NCBI GenBank assembly: GCA_944372595.1
Contig: CALVZT010000025.1
Coordinates: 1 to 10,021 of the forward strand
DNA: 10,021 nt
Direction of reading: 5' to 3'
From: an uncultured Clostridia bacterium
GTDB taxonomy: Bacteria; Bacillota; Clostridia; Christensenellales; UBA1242
Shown here: positions 1 through 5,835 of the stretch, piece after piece
How the letters are laid out: each line of letters begins with the position of its first letter
How positions within the stretch are numbered: position 1 is the stretch's first letter
Program-made: the position numbers and the translations under genes
Notes under the pieces: generated by a model
What the model saw: the letters and a program-made list of their open reading frames with translations, nothing else
The model's database searches: none
Told to the model about the DNA's origin: nothing

Positions 1-9
1 GTATATTCT

Positions 10-122
10 AACATATTAATAAAAATTAATATATTAAATTGAACATATTAATAAAAATTAATATATTAAATTGAACATATTAATAAAAATTAATATATAA
101 ATTGAACATATTAATAAAAATT
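10..122. repeat. AT-rich tandem repeat array, 32-bp unit, each with an internal hairpin
   Basis: Three near-identical units lie head to tail at 10-41, 42-73 and 74-104; the third has lost one T and is 31 bp. A partial fourth copy covers 105-122. Within each full unit the 8-bp arms ATATTAAT and ATTAATAT flank an AAAA loop, so every unit can fold into a small hairpin. No spacer separates the units, which argues against CRISPR. Bases 1-9 look like the degenerate tail of another unit, so the array may extend past the window edge. The array lies beyond the terminator of the gene at 233-1303 and codes for nothing visible. The role is unknown; AT-only hairpins could be replication slippage products or a protein-binding array. 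Confidence 0.9.
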
Positions 123-183
123 GTAATAATTTATGAATTTTTTAAGTTATTAGAACAAATCTAATATATAACTTGCAAAAACC

Positions 184-214
184 AAAAAAAACGCAATAAA
201 TTTGCGTTTTTTTT
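184..214 (-). terminator. Rho-independent terminator after the coiled-coil gene
   Basis: A 13-bp perfect inverted repeat pairs 184-196 with 202-214 around a 5-nt loop. Its core is CGC/GCG, flanked on both sides by A and T runs. In minus orientation the hairpin ends in a T run, and it begins about 18 nt after the stop codon at 233, so it should end the smpB-ssrA-coiled-coil transcript. Because the arms are A-run and T-run, it could also work on the plus strand. Confidence 0.85.
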
Positions 215-232
215 ATAAATGTTTTTGAGTTT

Positions 233-1303
233 TTATTGTTTATCTTTATTATCTTCTTCCATTAATGCCAATTTGCTTTCAATATCAGCAATATCACCTT
301 TTAATATCTCAACATCTGATTTTAATATGTTGAAGTTTTTCTCTAAAATTGGATATCTATCCTTATTTGAGTTCATTACATCTTCACAGTGTTTAACGCT
401 TAATCTTAATCCTTCAAGCAAGTCAAGATCTTCAGCTAATTTCTTTGCTTTTTCTTCGTCTATATCTACATAGTTATTAACACCATATAGTTGAACTTTT
501 TGTTTAGCAACAACAGCTTCTTTTCTTCTTAACTTTTTAGTATCGCTTTCAAGCGTTTTTGCAACTCTGCGCAATGGAATAAATTCTTTTTTGGTTCTTG
601 ATAACTCTTTTTCTTTATCTTTAAGTCTTGCTCTTAATACTTCAAGTCTTGCTTCCATATCTTCTTTTGAGCCAACGACGATAGTTGCACCTTGCTTGTT
701 TGCGTTGATTTCTTCCAAATCTTTTTCAAGATTAACAATTTTTTCTTCTTTGCTAGCAAGATTTTTATTAAGTTCTTCAACCTTTTTGGATAATTCTTCT
801 CTTTCGGCATCAATAACAGCGATTTTAGAAATTTCTTCAAAAGATTTATCTATTTCTTCATCTATATTATTTTTTTCTTCAACAGGAGCAGGTGGAGTAA
901 TAACTTCTGGCTCTTCGACCATTTCTTGCTCTCTTTCAAATTCACGTCTTCTTTCTCTAATTAATCTCAAACGTTCTTCTTCATCAGCTTTAGGAGCATT
1001 TCTCTTTCTTAGTTCCTCTTCTTCAAGTCTTGCCTTTTCATAATCAATATTAACATTTGATTCTTCATGAGCCTCTTCTTTTTCTACAGAAGGGATAGGC
1101 TCTTCTTCGTGAGCAGGTGGCAAAAGTTTTGGTCTTAAACCATTATCTACTTTTGGCTTTTTATTGCTAGCACGTCTAAAAAATATACCATTAGAGCTAT
1201 CAACTATAGAAATTAAAAGATCAGATAAAAATACAATTACAAATGCACCTACTGCTATGATACCAATAACTGCTAAAACATTAAGAAAAACATCAAAAAA
1301 CAT
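233..1303 (-). CDS. Single-pass membrane-anchored coiled-coil protein, function unknown
   Basis: 356 residues. Residues about 5-33 form one hydrophobic N-terminal helix. A Pro/Glu-rich linker follows at about 48-85 and 128-145. Long charged Glu/Lys/Arg-rich heptad-like stretches at about 88-128, 146-203, 214-262 and 282-352 are predicted by eye to be coiled coil. There is no recognisable enzyme motif. The start is set by GGAGG at 1311-1315, 7 nt before the ATG; the open frame continues upstream to 1375, but there it reads the tmRNA 3' end in antiframe and is not coding. The gene begins 25 nt after the tmRNA CCA end and is followed by a strong terminator, so it is the last member of the smpB-ssrA unit. 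The topology (N-terminal anchor, cytoplasmic or extracytoplasmic rod) recalls scaffold proteins such as EzrA, but length and sequence do not let me assign it to that family. Confidence 0.88.
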   Translation of the reverse strand: MFFDVFLNVLAVIGIIAVGAFVIVFLSDLLISIVDSSNGIFFRRASNKKPKVDNGLRPKLLPPAHEEEPIPSVEKEEAHEESNVNIDYEKARLEEEELRKRNAPKADEEERLRLIRERRREFEREQEMVEEPEVITPPAPVEEKNNIDEEIDKSFEEISKIAVIDAEREELSKKVEELNKNLASKEEKIVNLEKDLEEINANKQGATIVVGSKEDMEARLEVLRARLKDKEKELSRTKKEFIPLRRVAKTLESDTKKLRRKEAVVAKQKVQLYGVNNYVDIDEEKAKKLAEDLDLLEGLRLSVKHCEDVMNSNKDRYPILEKNFNILKSDVEILKGDIADIESKLALMEEDNKDKQ

Positions 1304-1310
1304 AAATAAT

Positions 1311-1315
1311 CCTCC
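1311..1315 (-). promoter_or_regulatory. Ribosome binding site fixing the start of the coiled-coil gene
   Basis: GGAGG on the minus strand sits 7 nt from the ATG at 1303. It decides between this start and the spurious upstream start at 1375, which would lie inside the tmRNA gene. Confidence 0.85.
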
Positions 1316-1328
1316 AAAAATATGTAAG

Positions 1329-1670
1329 TGGTGGAAGCGATGGGAATTGAACCCACGTCCGCAAAGACAAACCAAAGCTTTTCTACGTGTGTATTTGACA
1401 AATTAATTCATTATATATCGTATGTCAAATTACTTTATATAATATAACCAATTAAATACTAACAAACGGCTTGGTAACGTTTGTAGTTTGCTTCAAGCTT
1501 TGAGGTTGAGATAATATTGAAGCCATCTTAAATCAACCGGTTGCTATTATTATGCGGCAACTGCGCTAGTTTTGTAGTTTGCGTTTAAAAGTTTTTCCGT
1601 TATTACGCAGACGTGCCTGCGACACGCTTAACTAGGATTTAAACCTCCACGTCGAAACCAAATCGCCCCC
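1329..1670 (-). ncRNA. ssrA: Transfer-messenger RNA (tmRNA, one-piece)
   Basis: A 342-nt RNA that rescues stalled ribosomes with SmpB: it enters as an alanyl-tRNA mimic, then supplies a short reading frame encoding a degradation tag. The 5' end GGGGGCG (1670-1664) pairs with CGCUUCC (1339-1333), including two G-U pairs, to form the acceptor stem. An encoded discriminator A plus CCA ends at 1329. The characteristic 5' stretch GGUUUCGACG and a T-arm containing UUCAAUU flanked by GGG and CCC are present. The tag frame lies at 1582-1550. The molecule is one-piece, not the permuted two-piece form. The 5' end is only 5 nt after the smpB stop codon and I see no good promoter in the end of smpB, so I infer processing of the mature 5' end, probably by RNase P, from a smpB-ssrA precursor. 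No terminator separates it from the next gene. Confidence 0.97.
1550..1582 (-). other. tmRNA tag-peptide reading frame, ANYKTSAVAA
   Basis: Within ssrA the resume codon is inferred to be GCA at 1582-1580. Ten codons give ANYKTSAVAA, and with the alanine brought by the charged tmRNA the tag would be AANYKTSAVAA, 11 residues as in E. coli. Bases just before the resume codon are UUAAAC, keeping the U and A at -5 and -4 and the C at -1 that are also present in E. coli tmRNA. Translation ends at three consecutive in-frame stops, TAA TAA TAG (1552-1544). The tail is Val-Ala-Ala rather than the common Leu-Ala-Ala. The resume codon is inferred from frame and context. Confidence 0.85.
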
Positions 1671-1675
1671 ATATA

Positions 1676-2119
1676 TTAAGACAATTTAGTTTGTCGTAGC
1701 ATATCTCTATGAATATCTCTTTCCTTAATAGCATTACTTTTGTCATATAGTTGTTTACCTTTTGCAAGAGCAATCTCCACCTTGACATACCCTTTTTGAA
1801 AATAAACTTTAACTGGCACTATGGTATACCCTTTTTGACATACCTTTGAATTCAATTTTTCTATTTCTTCCTTATGAAGTAGTAATTTCCTATCACGCCT
1901 TTCGTCTATCTCATAATTACTAGTTTTTGAATACTTTTTGATAAAAGCATTTTTCAACACGGCTTCGCCATTTTTGATAATAACAAAGGAATCATTAACA
2001 TTCATGCCCGATTCTCTAACAGATTTCACTTCGCTACCTTTAAGTTCGATGCCTGCTTCATAAGTAGAAACTATAAAATAATTGAATTGCGCCTTCTTAT
2101 TGACGGCAACCATATTCAT
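1676..2119 (-). CDS. smpB: SsrA-binding protein SmpB
   Basis: 147 residues, normal for the family. SmpB binds the tRNA-like domain of tmRNA and places its C-terminal tail in the empty mRNA channel to start trans-translation. Family landmarks are GIELKGSEVKSVR at 23-35, the RKLLLHKEEI stretch at 77-86, a Gly-Tyr-Thr-Ile-Val-Pro segment at 97-102, and LAKGKQLYDK at 118-127 before a basic tail. The usual Asp-Lys-Arg after that is Asp-Lys-Ser here (S128, codon AGT at 1738-1736). The first ATG is preferred: GAGG at 2127-2130 is 7 nt upstream, against 13 nt for the second ATG at 2113. The stop codon lies 5 nt before the tmRNA 5' end, so protein and RNA partners almost certainly share a transcript. 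Confidence 0.96.
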   Translation of the reverse strand: MNMVAVNKKAQFNYFIVSTYEAGIELKGSEVKSVRESGMNVNDSFVIIKNGEAVLKNAFIKKYSKTSNYEIDERRDRKLLLHKEEIEKLNSKVCQKGYTIVPVKVYFQKGYVKVEIALAKGKQLYDKSNAIKERDIHRDMLRQTKLS

Positions 2120-2131
2120 ATTGACACCTCT

Positions 2132-2159
2132 ATTATAGCATACATATTTTTTTTTGCAA
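2132..2159 (-). promoter_or_regulatory. Possible smpB-ssrA promoter
   Basis: In the 126-nt rnr-smpB gap, TTGCAA (2159-2154) and TATAAT (2137-2132) are 16 nt apart, and TG one base before the -10 makes it an extended -10. Initiation would fall near 2125, inside or after the GAGG ribosome binding site, giving a leaderless or nearly leaderless smpB mRNA. That geometry, and the extreme AT content of the gap, are reasons for caution. The rest of the gap is T-rich with no convincing terminator for rnr. Confidence 0.45.
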
Positions 2160-2245
2160 TACCCTATTTTTAATTTTTTTTCAATAAAAACATAGAAAAA
2201 TTGATTTTTGAAGGCAAAAATTAAGTTTTTTTTAGATTTTTATCG

Positions 2246-4351
2246 TTATTTTTTACAAATTAAAGAAAAATTTATTTTTCGTTCTTTTATATTTACACTA
2301 TCAACACGCACTTTTACTGCATCGCCAAGTTTGTAAAAATTATGTTTTCCTCTTAATTCATACAACCTATCATCAAAGTCATAGTAGTCTTTTGGTAATA
2401 AATCAATCGAAACAAACCCCTCACAAGTATTTGGTAATTCAACAAAGAATCCTTTGCCTAATACTCCCGAAATGATTCCGTCGTATTCCTCTCCAATGTA
2501 ATTTGACATATATTCGGCTTTTTTCAAATCATCAACTGCCCTTTCTGCTTCATCAGCTGTCTTTTCCTTTTCGCTTGATTGCAATGACGCTCTTATAACA
2601 AAATTCTCCATAAATGATTTGTTTTCTCTAAGTTTACCATCAAGTGCCATTTTTATAATTCTATGAATAACTAGGTCAGGATATCTTCTAATTGGAGAAG
2701 TAAAGTGGCAATAATAAGTTGAAGCCAGGCCAAAATGCCCCAAACATTGTGGAAGGTAACGCGCTTTTTTTAATGACCTTAACATTACCGTATTGACTAC
2801 GCCTTTGCTTGGCAAATTTTCAACTTGTTTAATTACATCTTGCAAATCTTTTGGAGTAACATTCCTAACATCCAAATCGGCATTAATACCCAAAGAATTG
2901 ATAAACATCATAAAGGCTGTCATTTTATCAGAAGTTGGCTTTTCGTGTACACGATAAACAAATGGGGCTTTTTTAATGTTCATATCTTGTGCAACTGTTT
3001 CATTGCACACAATCATAAAACTCTCAATTAATCTATGTGCTTTTTGTCGTTCTCTTGCTTTGATATTTTTTGTTTTACCATTTTCATCTAATTCAACATA
3101 GGTCTCTGGAATATCAAAATTAAGTGCCCCACGTTTAATTCTATCAGCTTCTAAAATATCACATAATTTATTCATATTGAGTAATGTTTTTGCAATATCG
3201 TTGTATTTTTTGGTAGTTGCTTTATCTTTATCCAATATTTTTTGGACATCAGTATAGGTCATTCTATGACAAGACTTAATAAAAGATTTTTGAATCTTGT
3301 GTTTTATAACTTTTGCATTTTTATCAATATCCATAAATACTGATAAAGTTAATCGTTCTTCATTTTCATTTAAAGAACAAATACCATTCGATAATTGTTT
3401 AGGTAACATAGGAAGAACTCTATCTGGAAAATAAACACTAGTAGCACGATTAAATGCCTCTTTGTCAAGAATTGAATCTTGTTTAACATATTCACTAACA
3501 TCAGCAATGTGTACTCCTAAATGGTATGTACCATTATCGTTAATGGTTAACGATATTGCATCATCAATATCCCTTGTATCTTCACCATCTATTGTAAAAA
3601 TTAATTCTTTTGTTAAGTCAAGTCTGCCTTTTTTTGACTTATCAGTTATTTTTTGTGGTACTGACTCGGCATAATGCTCAACTTCTTCCGGAAATTTTTC
3701 ATATAATTTATAATTTCTTATAATTGATAAAATATCGTTACCTTTAGCATTGATATCCCCAATAACTTCTATTACTTTACCAACAAGGTTCCCCTTGCCT
3801 TGAAAGTTTGTTACATTAACAACAACTTTATCGCCTTCTTTGGCATTTAAATTGTTACCTTTATAAATATAAATGTTCTTGTTTATTTTAATATCGTCAG
3901 GATAAACAATACCGTACGATCTATAAGTATGGTAAGTACCAACTAGTTGATCACTCTCTCTGCGAAGAATCTTTATTACTTTACCTTCTGGACTCTTTTT
4001 TGTTGATTTTAAAATTTTTACAATTACTATATCACGGTTAAGAGCACCCATTGCATTTTTTTCAGCAATAAAAATATCTTTTTCTTCACTATCAATTATT
4101 TCGGCAAAACAATACCCCTTACTTGTACCGGATATTTGACATCTTTTATAACCCAACATTTTAAGTGTTTCAAATTTTCCTTTGGAACTTTCGATTATTT
4201 CACCATCTTTAATTAATTGCATCACTGTTGACTTAACTTCTTCAACTGGCACGATTAATTCTTGACTAAGTTGCAAACATAGGCCATCCAAGCCCTTAAA
4301 TCTAATATACCTGTTTTCAATAGTGTACAAAATTCTATCACTTAATATCAT
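2246..4351 (-). CDS. rnr: Ribonuclease R (3'-5' exoribonuclease)
   Basis: 701 residues, at the shorter end of the RNase R range. The enzyme degrades structured RNA processively from the 3' end, and in other bacteria it is recruited to remove non-stop mRNA during trans-translation. An N-terminal winged-helix-like region covers about 1-65, cold-shock-like OB domains about 68-200, the RNB catalytic domain about 240-570, and a C-terminal S1 domain about 620-700. The RNB metal-site signature IDGEDTRDIDDA is at 254-265, with the acidic residues intact (D255, D261, D263, D264). HFTSPIRRYPDL at 549-560 is the second family signature. The start has AGGAG at 4358-4362, 6 nt upstream. The gene lies directly downstream of a hairpin terminator that closes secG, so its own promoter or read-through must supply transcription. 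The co-location with smpB and ssrA fits its role. Confidence 0.96.
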   Translation of the reverse strand: MILSDRILYTIENRYIRFKGLDGLCLQLSQELIVPVEEVKSTVMQLIKDGEIIESSKGKFETLKMLGYKRCQISGTSKGYCFAEIIDSEEKDIFIAEKNAMGALNRDIVIVKILKSTKKSPEGKVIKILRRESDQLVGTYHTYRSYGIVYPDDIKINKNIYIYKGNNLNAKEGDKVVVNVTNFQGKGNLVGKVIEVIGDINAKGNDILSIIRNYKLYEKFPEEVEHYAESVPQKITDKSKKGRLDLTKELIFTIDGEDTRDIDDAISLTINDNGTYHLGVHIADVSEYVKQDSILDKEAFNRATSVYFPDRVLPMLPKQLSNGICSLNENEERLTLSVFMDIDKNAKVIKHKIQKSFIKSCHRMTYTDVQKILDKDKATTKKYNDIAKTLLNMNKLCDILEADRIKRGALNFDIPETYVELDENGKTKNIKARERQKAHRLIESFMIVCNETVAQDMNIKKAPFVYRVHEKPTSDKMTAFMMFINSLGINADLDVRNVTPKDLQDVIKQVENLPSKGVVNTVMLRSLKKARYLPQCLGHFGLASTYYCHFTSPIRRYPDLVIHRIIKMALDGKLRENKSFMENFVIRASLQSSEKEKTADEAERAVDDLKKAEYMSNYIGEEYDGIISGVLGKGFFVELPNTCEGFVSIDLLPKDYYDFDDRLYELRGKHNFYKLGDAVKVRVDSVNIKERKINFSLICKK

Positions 4352-4365
4352 AATTAACTCCTATT

Positions 4366-4396
4366 AAAAAAATAAGGCAACAAATTTTGTCACCTT
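4366..4396 (-). terminator. Terminator between secG and rnr
   Basis: In minus orientation AAGGTGACAAA can pair with TTTGTTGCCTT: about 11 bp including two G-U pairs, with the innermost A-T pairs probably opening to give the loop. A T tract of seven follows after a short TA. The hairpin begins about 10 nt after the secG stop and its T tract ends 3 nt before the rnr AGGAG site. It may act as a plain secG terminator or a partial attenuator controlling rnr. Confidence 0.75.
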
Positions 4397-4405
4397 AAAA
4401 TTCTT

Positions 4406-4720
4406 TTATCCTTTGTAAATCAAGGTTAAGATAAAATACAAAATAGTAAGACCAAAAATAACACTGCTAAGTATTATTGTCCACTTTCTAAGTTTGCCCT
4501 GTCTTGATTGACCTTTATTTTGGGCATAATAACTTTCGATCTCCCCTGACAAAACATTGGTTCCACCACTTGTTGAACTTGATTGGCACAAAACAACAAT
4601 AATTAGTAGCAATGCACTAATACCAATAATGGCAATAAGAATTTTTCTAATAATAGGGAATGAAGTAGTAACCCATGTTGGCAAACCAGAAGCCGCATTA
4701 AGTAAATTAACTAGTGACAT
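4406..4720 (-). CDS. secG: Preprotein translocase subunit SecG
   Basis: 104 residues. SecG is the small accessory subunit of the SecYEG protein-export channel in the cytoplasmic membrane. Two hydrophobic helices are visible at about 24-45 and 80-102. They are joined by a Ser/Gly-rich loop holding CQSSSTSGGTNVLSGEIES (45-63) and a basic segment ending GKLRKW (75-80), as in the SecG fold. The N-terminal 22 residues extend the protein beyond the usual 70-80 residues of many SecG proteins. The start is supported by AGGAG at 4727-4731, 6 nt before the ATG. It has its own promoter (4742-4770) and its own terminator, so it appears monocistronic although it sits beside rnr, a conserved pairing in Firmicutes. 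Sequence similarity is moderate; topology and context raise confidence. Confidence 0.88.
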   Translation of the reverse strand: MSLVNLLNAASGLPTWVTTSFPIIRKILIAIIGISALLLIIVVLCQSSSTSGGTNVLSGEIESYYAQNKGQSRQGKLRKWTIILSSVIFGLTILYFILTLIYKG

Positions 4721-4741
4721 AAAATTCTCCTTTACTATGGA

Positions 4742-4770
4742 ATTGTATCATAAAAAAAAATAAATATCAA
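4742..4770 (-). promoter_or_regulatory. secG promoter, overlapping the upstream terminator
   Basis: TTGATA (4770-4765), a 17-nt spacer (4764-4748) and TACAAT (4747-4742) match the housekeeping sigma consensus at five of six bases each. TG one base upstream of the -10 makes it an extended -10. Predicted initiation near 4735 is only a few bases before the AGGAG site at 4731-4727, giving a very short leader. Confidence 0.75.
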
Positions 4771-4794
4771 GCAAAAACTATACTGCTTGACATT
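4752..4794 (-). terminator. Terminator of the 70-residue membrane protein gene
   Basis: In minus orientation AATGTCAAGCA (4794-4784) pairs with TGCTTGATATT (4773-4763), an 11-bp stem with one G-U pair and a 10-nt loop. A run of nine T (4760-4752) follows two bases later. The 3' arm contains the secG -35 box and the T run is the spacer of the secG promoter, so the two signals share DNA. Confidence 0.82.
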
Positions 4795-4812
4795 ATTTTT
4801 GTATCAAAAAAT

Positions 4813-5025
4813 TTATCTATAAATACAAATTAAGATTAGGGCAATTAATGCAATAATAGCAAAGGCAAAAGCTACCCATTTAATTGATTTTTTATTTGTG
4901 TTTTGATTAAGAAAAGTAACAATTCCAAAACAAATAACAATAATACAAATACCAATTGTAATGTATCTAGCAGTATCAGGTATTGAACGTAAAAAGTTTG
5001 TAAATTCTGTTAAAACTTTATCCAT
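4813..5025 (-). CDS. Small two-helix membrane protein, function unknown
   Basis: 70 residues. A polar amphipathic N-terminus (1-19) precedes a hydrophobic helix at about 21-39. A short Asn/Lys loop (40-48) then leads to a second helix at about 49-69, ending at a C-terminal arginine. Although short, it looks real: it has its own near-consensus promoter, AAGGAGA at 5031-5037 six nt before the ATG, and a strong terminator after the stop. It lies between tpiA and secG and has the same two-helix plan as SecG, but it lacks the Ser/Gly-rich loop, so I do not call it a SecG paralogue. I recognise no family. Confidence 0.78.
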   Translation of the reverse strand: MDKVLTEFTNFLRSIPDTARYITIGICIIVICFGIVTFLNQNTNKKSIKWVAFAFAIIALIALILICIYR

Positions 5026-5042
5026 ATCGCTCTCCTTAGTAT

Positions 5043-5071
5043 ATTCTACAATACTTATGATATTTTGTCAA
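5043..5071 (-). promoter_or_regulatory. Promoter of the 70-residue membrane protein gene
   Basis: A perfect TTGACA (5071-5066), 17-nt spacer and TAGAAT (5048-5043) form a near-consensus housekeeping promoter. It starts 10 nt beyond the tpiA stop codon. Initiation is predicted near 5036, which is inside the AAGGAGA ribosome binding site (5037-5031), so the leader would be about 10-12 nt. Confidence 0.8.
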
Positions 5072-5081
5072 TTAGCAAATT

Positions 5082-5834
5082 TTAAGAAAAATTAGATATG
5101 ATTTTTGCAAATTTTTTAGCATCAAGGGAAGCTCCGCCCACTAATGCTCCACTTACACCTTTTATAGATGCTATATCTTTACTATTATTTTCGTTAACAC
5201 TTCCGCCGTATAAAACAATTGTAGAATTTGCTATTTGAGCATTGTATAATTTTTTGATTGTATCTTTAATATTTTGCATTGCCTGTGCTATTTGCTCATT
5301 GGTTGGAACTTTGCCTGTACCAATAGACCATACAGGCTCATAAGCAATAATAATATTACCCATTTCATTTGCATAAACGTCTTTAAGGCCTTCGGAAAGT
5401 TGAACATTTAAAACTTCTTCTGTTTTGTCTTGACCACGCTCCGCTAAACTTTCTCCTACACACAAAACTATTTTTATACCCAATTTGAGCGCCTTTTTTA
5501 TTTTTTTATTGATAAGAATATTATTTTCCTTATAAATACTTCTTCTTTCGCTGTGCCCAAGTATTACAAAAGAAGCACCTGCCTCTTTTATCATTTCACC
5601 ACTTACTTCCCCAGTGTATGCCCCTTTATCTTCTACGTGCATATTTTGTGCTCCAAGCAATATGTTTGTTGCTTTTAATTTATGTTCCGCTGATTTGATA
5701 GCAGTAAATGGTGGACATATTCCAACCACAACTTTACTAGTAGTTATAAGTGGGATTAATTCTGCTATATATTCTTTTGTGTCCCTTATAGTTTTGTTCA
5801 TTTTGAAATTGGCTATAACGACTTTATTTGTCAT
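5082..5834 (-). CDS. tpiA: Triose-phosphate isomerase
   Basis: 250 residues, normal length. It interconverts dihydroxyacetone phosphate and glyceraldehyde 3-phosphate in glycolysis, in the cytoplasm, as a (beta/alpha)8 barrel. The catalytic residues are all visible: Lys11 in ANFKMN, His94 in ILGHSERR (91-98), and Glu166 in AYEPVWSIGTGK (164-175), which also contains the mobile loop 6. The phosphate-binding GGSV is at 210-213. The start is 1 nt after the gpmI stop, and its AAGGAGG site (5841-5847, 6-nt spacer) lies inside the last gpmI codons, so the two genes are translationally linked. No clear terminator follows; the promoter for the next gene begins 10 nt after the stop. Confidence 0.98.
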   Translation of the reverse strand: MTNKVVIANFKMNKTIRDTKEYIAELIPLITTSKVVVGICPPFTAIKSAEHKLKATNILLGAQNMHVEDKGAYTGEVSGEMIKEAGASFVILGHSERRSIYKENNILINKKIKKALKLGIKIVLCVGESLAERGQDKTEEVLNVQLSEGLKDVYANEMGNIIIAYEPVWSIGTGKVPTNEQIAQAMQNIKDTIKKLYNAQIANSTIVLYGGSVNENNSKDIASIKGVSGALVGGASLDAKKFAKIISNFS

Positions 5835-5835
5835 A

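Noticed and set aside
10..122. CRISPR array
   Set aside because: Units abut with no unique spacers and there are no cas genes; it is a simple tandem repeat.
591..1043. 150-codon plus-strand serine/leucine-rich frame
   Set aside because: It is the antisense shadow of the Glu/Lys-rich coiled-coil gene and has no supporting ribosome binding site or terminator.
1304..1375. 24-residue N-terminal extension of the coiled-coil protein
   Set aside because: It reads through the tmRNA 3' end; the ATG at 1303 has an ideal ribosome binding site and begins directly with the membrane helix.
1329..1400. A separate tRNA gene
   Set aside because: The T-arm and CCA belong to the tRNA-like domain of the tmRNA; the matching 5' acceptor strand is at 1664-1670, more than 300 nt away, and no anticodon arm is present.
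1164..1406. Plus-strand frame ending in a Trp-Lys-Arg-Trp-Glu-Leu-Asn-Pro-Arg-Pro motif
   Set aside because: It is the complement of the tmRNA T-arm and acceptor end plus the antisense of the coiled-coil gene. This motif is a familiar false protein produced by translating tRNA-like 3' ends.
4813..5025. SecE or a second SecG
   Set aside because: Size and two helices are compatible with SecG, but the Ser/Gly-rich loop and basic segment are missing, and SecE normally has a different conserved helix; not enough to assign.
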